Shown here piece by piece: positions 14,788-16,329 of a DNA stretch of 16,329 bases. The stretch comes from DATLHO01 sp035539855 (GTDB lineage Bacteria > Bacteroidota > Ignavibacteria > OLB7), in contig DATLHO010000211.1 in assembly GCA_035539855.1 (NCBI GenBank), positions 1-16,329 of the forward strand, in the 5' to 3' direction. The first letter of the stretch is position 1. Each line of letters starts with the position of its first letter. Both the position numbers and the translations under genes were made by a program. Below the pieces are notes generated by a model. The model worked only from the letters and a program-made list of their open reading frames with translations. It made no database searches and was not told where the DNA came from.

Positions 14788-14816
14788 AATTTATCCGTGG
14801 CTCGACGATCCGTCAA
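14788..14816 (-). promoter_or_regulatory. Possible promoter of the TPR lipoprotein gene, giving a near-leaderless mRNA
   Basis: On the minus strand TTGACG (14811-14816) and TAAATT (14788-14793) are exactly 17 bases apart. Only seven bases separate the -10-like box from the ATG at 14780, so transcription would begin at or next to the start codon. This also argues against the longer reading frame from 14816. Confidence 0.4.
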
Positions 14817-14817
14817 T

Positions 14818-14846
14818 GTTTTTTACTCGTTCCCGTCGTATATTTG
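14818..14846 (+). promoter_or_regulatory. Bacteroidota-type promoter of the small ribosomal protein gene
   Basis: TATATTTG at 14839-14846 matches the Bacteroidota -7 box TAnnTTTG exactly. A T-rich element (TGTTTTTT, 14817-14824) lies at about the distance of the -33 box. The expected start is near 14852, leaving a leader of about 55 bases with AAGGAG before the ATG at 14907. Confidence 0.6.
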
Positions 14847-14893
14847 TCGCCTTTCCAGATGTGACCAATACATACCGCATAGATCGATCAATC

Positions 14894-14899
14894 AAGGAG
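14894..14899 (+). promoter_or_regulatory. Strong Shine-Dalgarno sequence of the small ribosomal protein gene
   Basis: AAGGAG ends seven bases before the ATG at 14907. It is the only strong ribosome-binding site before any gene start in the window and fixes the start of this 31-codon gene. Confidence 0.75.
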
Positions 14900-14906
14900 T
14901 AAGCAC

Positions 14907-15002
14907 ATGCCCTGCGGAAAGAAGCGTAAGCGCCATAAAATGGCGACGCACAAGCGGAAGAAGAGACTTCGCAAGAATCGTCACAAGAAGAAGAATCGCT
15001 AG
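14907..15002 (+). CDS. Small basic ribosomal protein, AURKAIP1/COX24 domain (bS22/mS38-like)
   Basis: Only 31 residues, so easily missed. The sequence opens MPCGKKRKRHKMATHKRKKR and ends RHKKKNR. Eighteen residues are Lys or Arg and three more are His. I recognise the AURKAIP1/COX24 motif KRKRHKMATHKRKKRLRK, found in small bacterial proteins and in mitochondrial mS38, which bind the decoding side of the small ribosomal subunit; the actinobacterial counterpart is bS22. The near-identical MPCGKKRKRHKMATHKRKKR start is typical of Bacteroidota. A matching promoter, a strong AAGGAG and a downstream hairpin make it a complete one-gene unit. It is divergent from the TPR lipoprotein gene. Confidence 0.9.
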   Translation: MPCGKKRKRHKMATHKRKKRLRKNRHKKKNR

Positions 15003-15029
15003 TCTCCCGCTGACCCCGACGATGGTTCT

Positions 15030-15071
15030 GCCCCTGTCCTCCGCGCTCGCGGGCGGCAGGGGCTTCTCGTT
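15030..15071 (+). terminator. Terminator after the small ribosomal protein gene
   Basis: GCCCCTG (15030-15036) pairs with CAGGGGC (15057-15063), with an inner CCGC/GCGG stem around GCTC. TTCTCGTT follows. It lies 27 bases past the stop codon and separates the gene from argD. Confidence 0.65.
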
Positions 15072-15140
15072 ACGACGAACGAATCCGCCCCCGACAGCAG
15101 GTACGACGCCCACGTTGCATTTCGTCACGCATCCGAACCC

Positions 15141-16329
15141 ATGACACCAGATCACACCGTTGCATCGCTCATCGAGCGCGAGCACCAGCACTTCATCCCC
15201 ACCTACAAGCGCCTTCCGCTCGAGGTCGACCGTGCCGAGGGGATGCACGTCTTCACGCGCGACGGACGGCGCTACCTCGACTTCCTCGGCGGCATCGCGG
15301 TCAACTCGCTGGGCCACTGCCATCCCGCGGTGATCGCGGCGATCGAGCGGCAGGTGCATCGCTACGCCCACATGTCGAACTACTTCTACCAGGACGCCCA
15401 GGTCGAGTTCGCCGAGGCGCTGGTGGCGGCCTCGGGCTACGACCGTGTGTTCCTCACCAACAGCGGCACCGAGGCCACCGACGGCGCGATGAAGCTCGCG
15501 CGCATGCACGGCAGCACGAGCGGTCGCAGCGAGATCATCGGCCTCAGCGGCGGCTTCCACGGCCGCACCTACGGCGCGCTGTCGATCATGGACAAGCCGG
15601 GATACAAGGACGGGATGGGTCCGTTCCTGCCCGCCACCAGCGTCATCGCCTTCAACGACGTCGCCGCCCTCGAGGCCGCGGTCGGCGAAGGCACGTGCGC
15701 GGTCATGCTCGAGTTCCTGCAGGGCGAGGGCGGCATCCACTGGGTCGCCGAGGACTTCGTCCGGAGGCTCTTCGAGCTCCGCGAGCAGCATGGATTCCTC
15801 GTCATCGCCGACGAGGTCCAGGCCGGCGGCGGACGCACCGGCACGTTCTTCTCGTTCGAGCGCTACGGCGTGCGCCCGGACATTGTCACCGTCGCCAAGG
15901 GCCTCGGCGGCGGACTGCCGCTCGGCGCGATCCTCATACCCGAGTCGCTCGCGACCGTGTGGGGACCCGGCCGCCACGGAACGACCTTCGGCGGCAACGC
16001 GCTGGCCTGCGCGGCCGGCTCGACCGTCCTGGCCGAATTGCGATCAGGCCTGATGGCACGCGTCGCCGACGTCGGAGCCTACGCGATCGCGAAGCTAGAA
16101 GCACTACGCGCCGAGCTCCCGCAGGTCATCGGCGAGATCCGCGGCGCCGGCGCGATGCTCGGCGTCGAGCTCACCGTCCCGGTCGGCCAGGTGGTCGAGT
16201 CGATGCTCGAGCGCGGTGTCATCGCCAACGCAACCAGCGAGACGGTACTACGGCTGCTACCGCCGATGATTTATGGAAGGGAGCATGTCGATGAGATGGT
16301 GGGGGTGTTGCGGGAGGTACTGGTGGGGT
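15141..16329 (+). CDS. argD: Acetylornithine/ornithine aminotransferase, 3' end cut by the window
   Basis: 396 codons are present and the frame is still open at the right edge. Family members run about 390-420 residues, so only the last few are missing. It is a class III, PLP-dependent aminotransferase of arginine metabolism, cytosolic. Visible marks are LDFLGGIAVNSLGHCHP (46-62), TNSGTEA (106-112), GFHGRTYGALS (138-148), QGEGG (194-198), the PLP-binding DEVQAGGGRTG (224-234), the Schiff-base Lys253 in VAKGLGGGLPLGA, and HGTTFGGN (279-286). ATG at 15141 gives the normal N-terminus. Acetylornithine, ornithine, succinylornithine and 4-aminobutyrate aminotransferases look alike; the length and GTTFGGN/LGGGLP motifs favour argD, but substrate choice is not settled. 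Confidence 0.9.
   Translation, partial: MTPDHTVASLIEREHQHFIPTYKRLPLEVDRAEGMHVFTRDGRRYLDFLGGIAVNSLGHCHPAVIAAIERQVHRYAHMSNYFYQDAQVEFAEALVAASGYDRVFLTNSGTEATDGAMKLARMHGSTSGRSEIIGLSGGFHGRTYGALSIMDKPGYKDGMGPFLPATSVIAFNDVAALEAAVGEGTCAVMLEFLQGEGGIHWVAEDFVRRLFELREQHGFLVIADEVQAGGGRTGTFFSFERYGVRPDIVTVAKGLGGGLPLGAILIPESLATVWGPGRHGTTFGGNALACAAGSTVLAELRSGLMARVADVGAYAIAKLEALRAELPQVIGEIRGAGAMLGVELTVPVGQVVESMLERGVIANATSETVLRLLPPMIYGREHVDEMVGVLREVLVG

Noticed and set aside
12750..14864. 704-codon plus-strand ORF, with similar long antisense ORFs at 6589-8313 and 9611-10921
   Set aside because: All are antisense to clear genes (TPR lipoprotein, anchor, helicase) and have shadow-like composition.
14892..15977. 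361-codon minus-strand ORF
   Set aside because: Antisense to argD and to the small ribosomal protein gene, both of which have clear family motifs.

Overview
The window is about 16.3 kb of GC-rich bacterial DNA with tightly packed genes and no rRNA, tRNA, CRISPR array or insertion sequence that I can see. Several traits point to the Bacteroidota/Chlorobi (FCB) side of the tree, perhaps a high-GC lineage such as Kapabacteria or Rhodothermia. A 31-residue ribosomal protein of the AURKAIP1/COX24 (bS22/mS38) type begins MPCGKKRKRHKMATHKRKKR, as in Bacteroidota. Its promoter carries a TATATTTG box matching the Bacteroidota consensus TAnnTTTG. Almost no gene has a Shine-Dalgarno sequence. There is a TPR lipoprotein, and large outer-membrane barrel proteins sit beside a GldM-like single-pass anchor. 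The lineage is an inference, not proved.

Layout. (1) 1-360: the 5' end of a secreted protein running off the left edge on the minus strand, then a gene-poor gap with a 17-bp tandem repeat. (2) 361-1008 (+): KDPG/KHG aldolase, its 3' end duplicated in a 28-bp tandem repeat, followed by a strong hairpin shared with the convergent gene. (3) 1127-2497 (-): a secreted protein with a von Willebrand A domain and a C-terminal OmpA peptidoglycan-binding domain, with an elaborate upstream region (hairpin, three 15-bp repeats, a palindrome). (4) 2785-8208 (-): three envelope genes, reading 8208 to 2785: a GldM-like inner-membrane-anchored periplasmic protein, a 625-residue protein with a soluble domain plus a predicted barrel, and a 475-residue predicted barrel whose C-terminus is clearly paralogous to the previous one. 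(5) 8405-12768 (-): PcrA/UvrD helicase and the class 1B dihydroorotate dehydrogenase pair (pyrK, pyrD). (6) 12810-14780 (-): a TPR lipoprotein. (7) 14781-14906: a divergent promoter region. (8) 14907-15002 (+): the tiny ribosomal protein gene. (9) 15141 to the right edge (+): acetylornithine/ornithine aminotransferase, open at its 3' end.

Function. Pyrimidine synthesis (pyrK/pyrD), DNA repair (pcrA), arginine synthesis (argD), translation (bS22-like) and aldolase are ordinary housekeeping. The least explained part is the envelope set: the anchor, the two paralogous barrel proteins, the VWA-OmpA protein and possibly the TPR lipoprotein. Together they have the kinds of parts found in trans-envelope machines such as the type IX secretion/gliding apparatus, although no gldK, gldL or gldN is present. 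This is the best candidate for an undescribed system, and its function is unknown from sequence alone.
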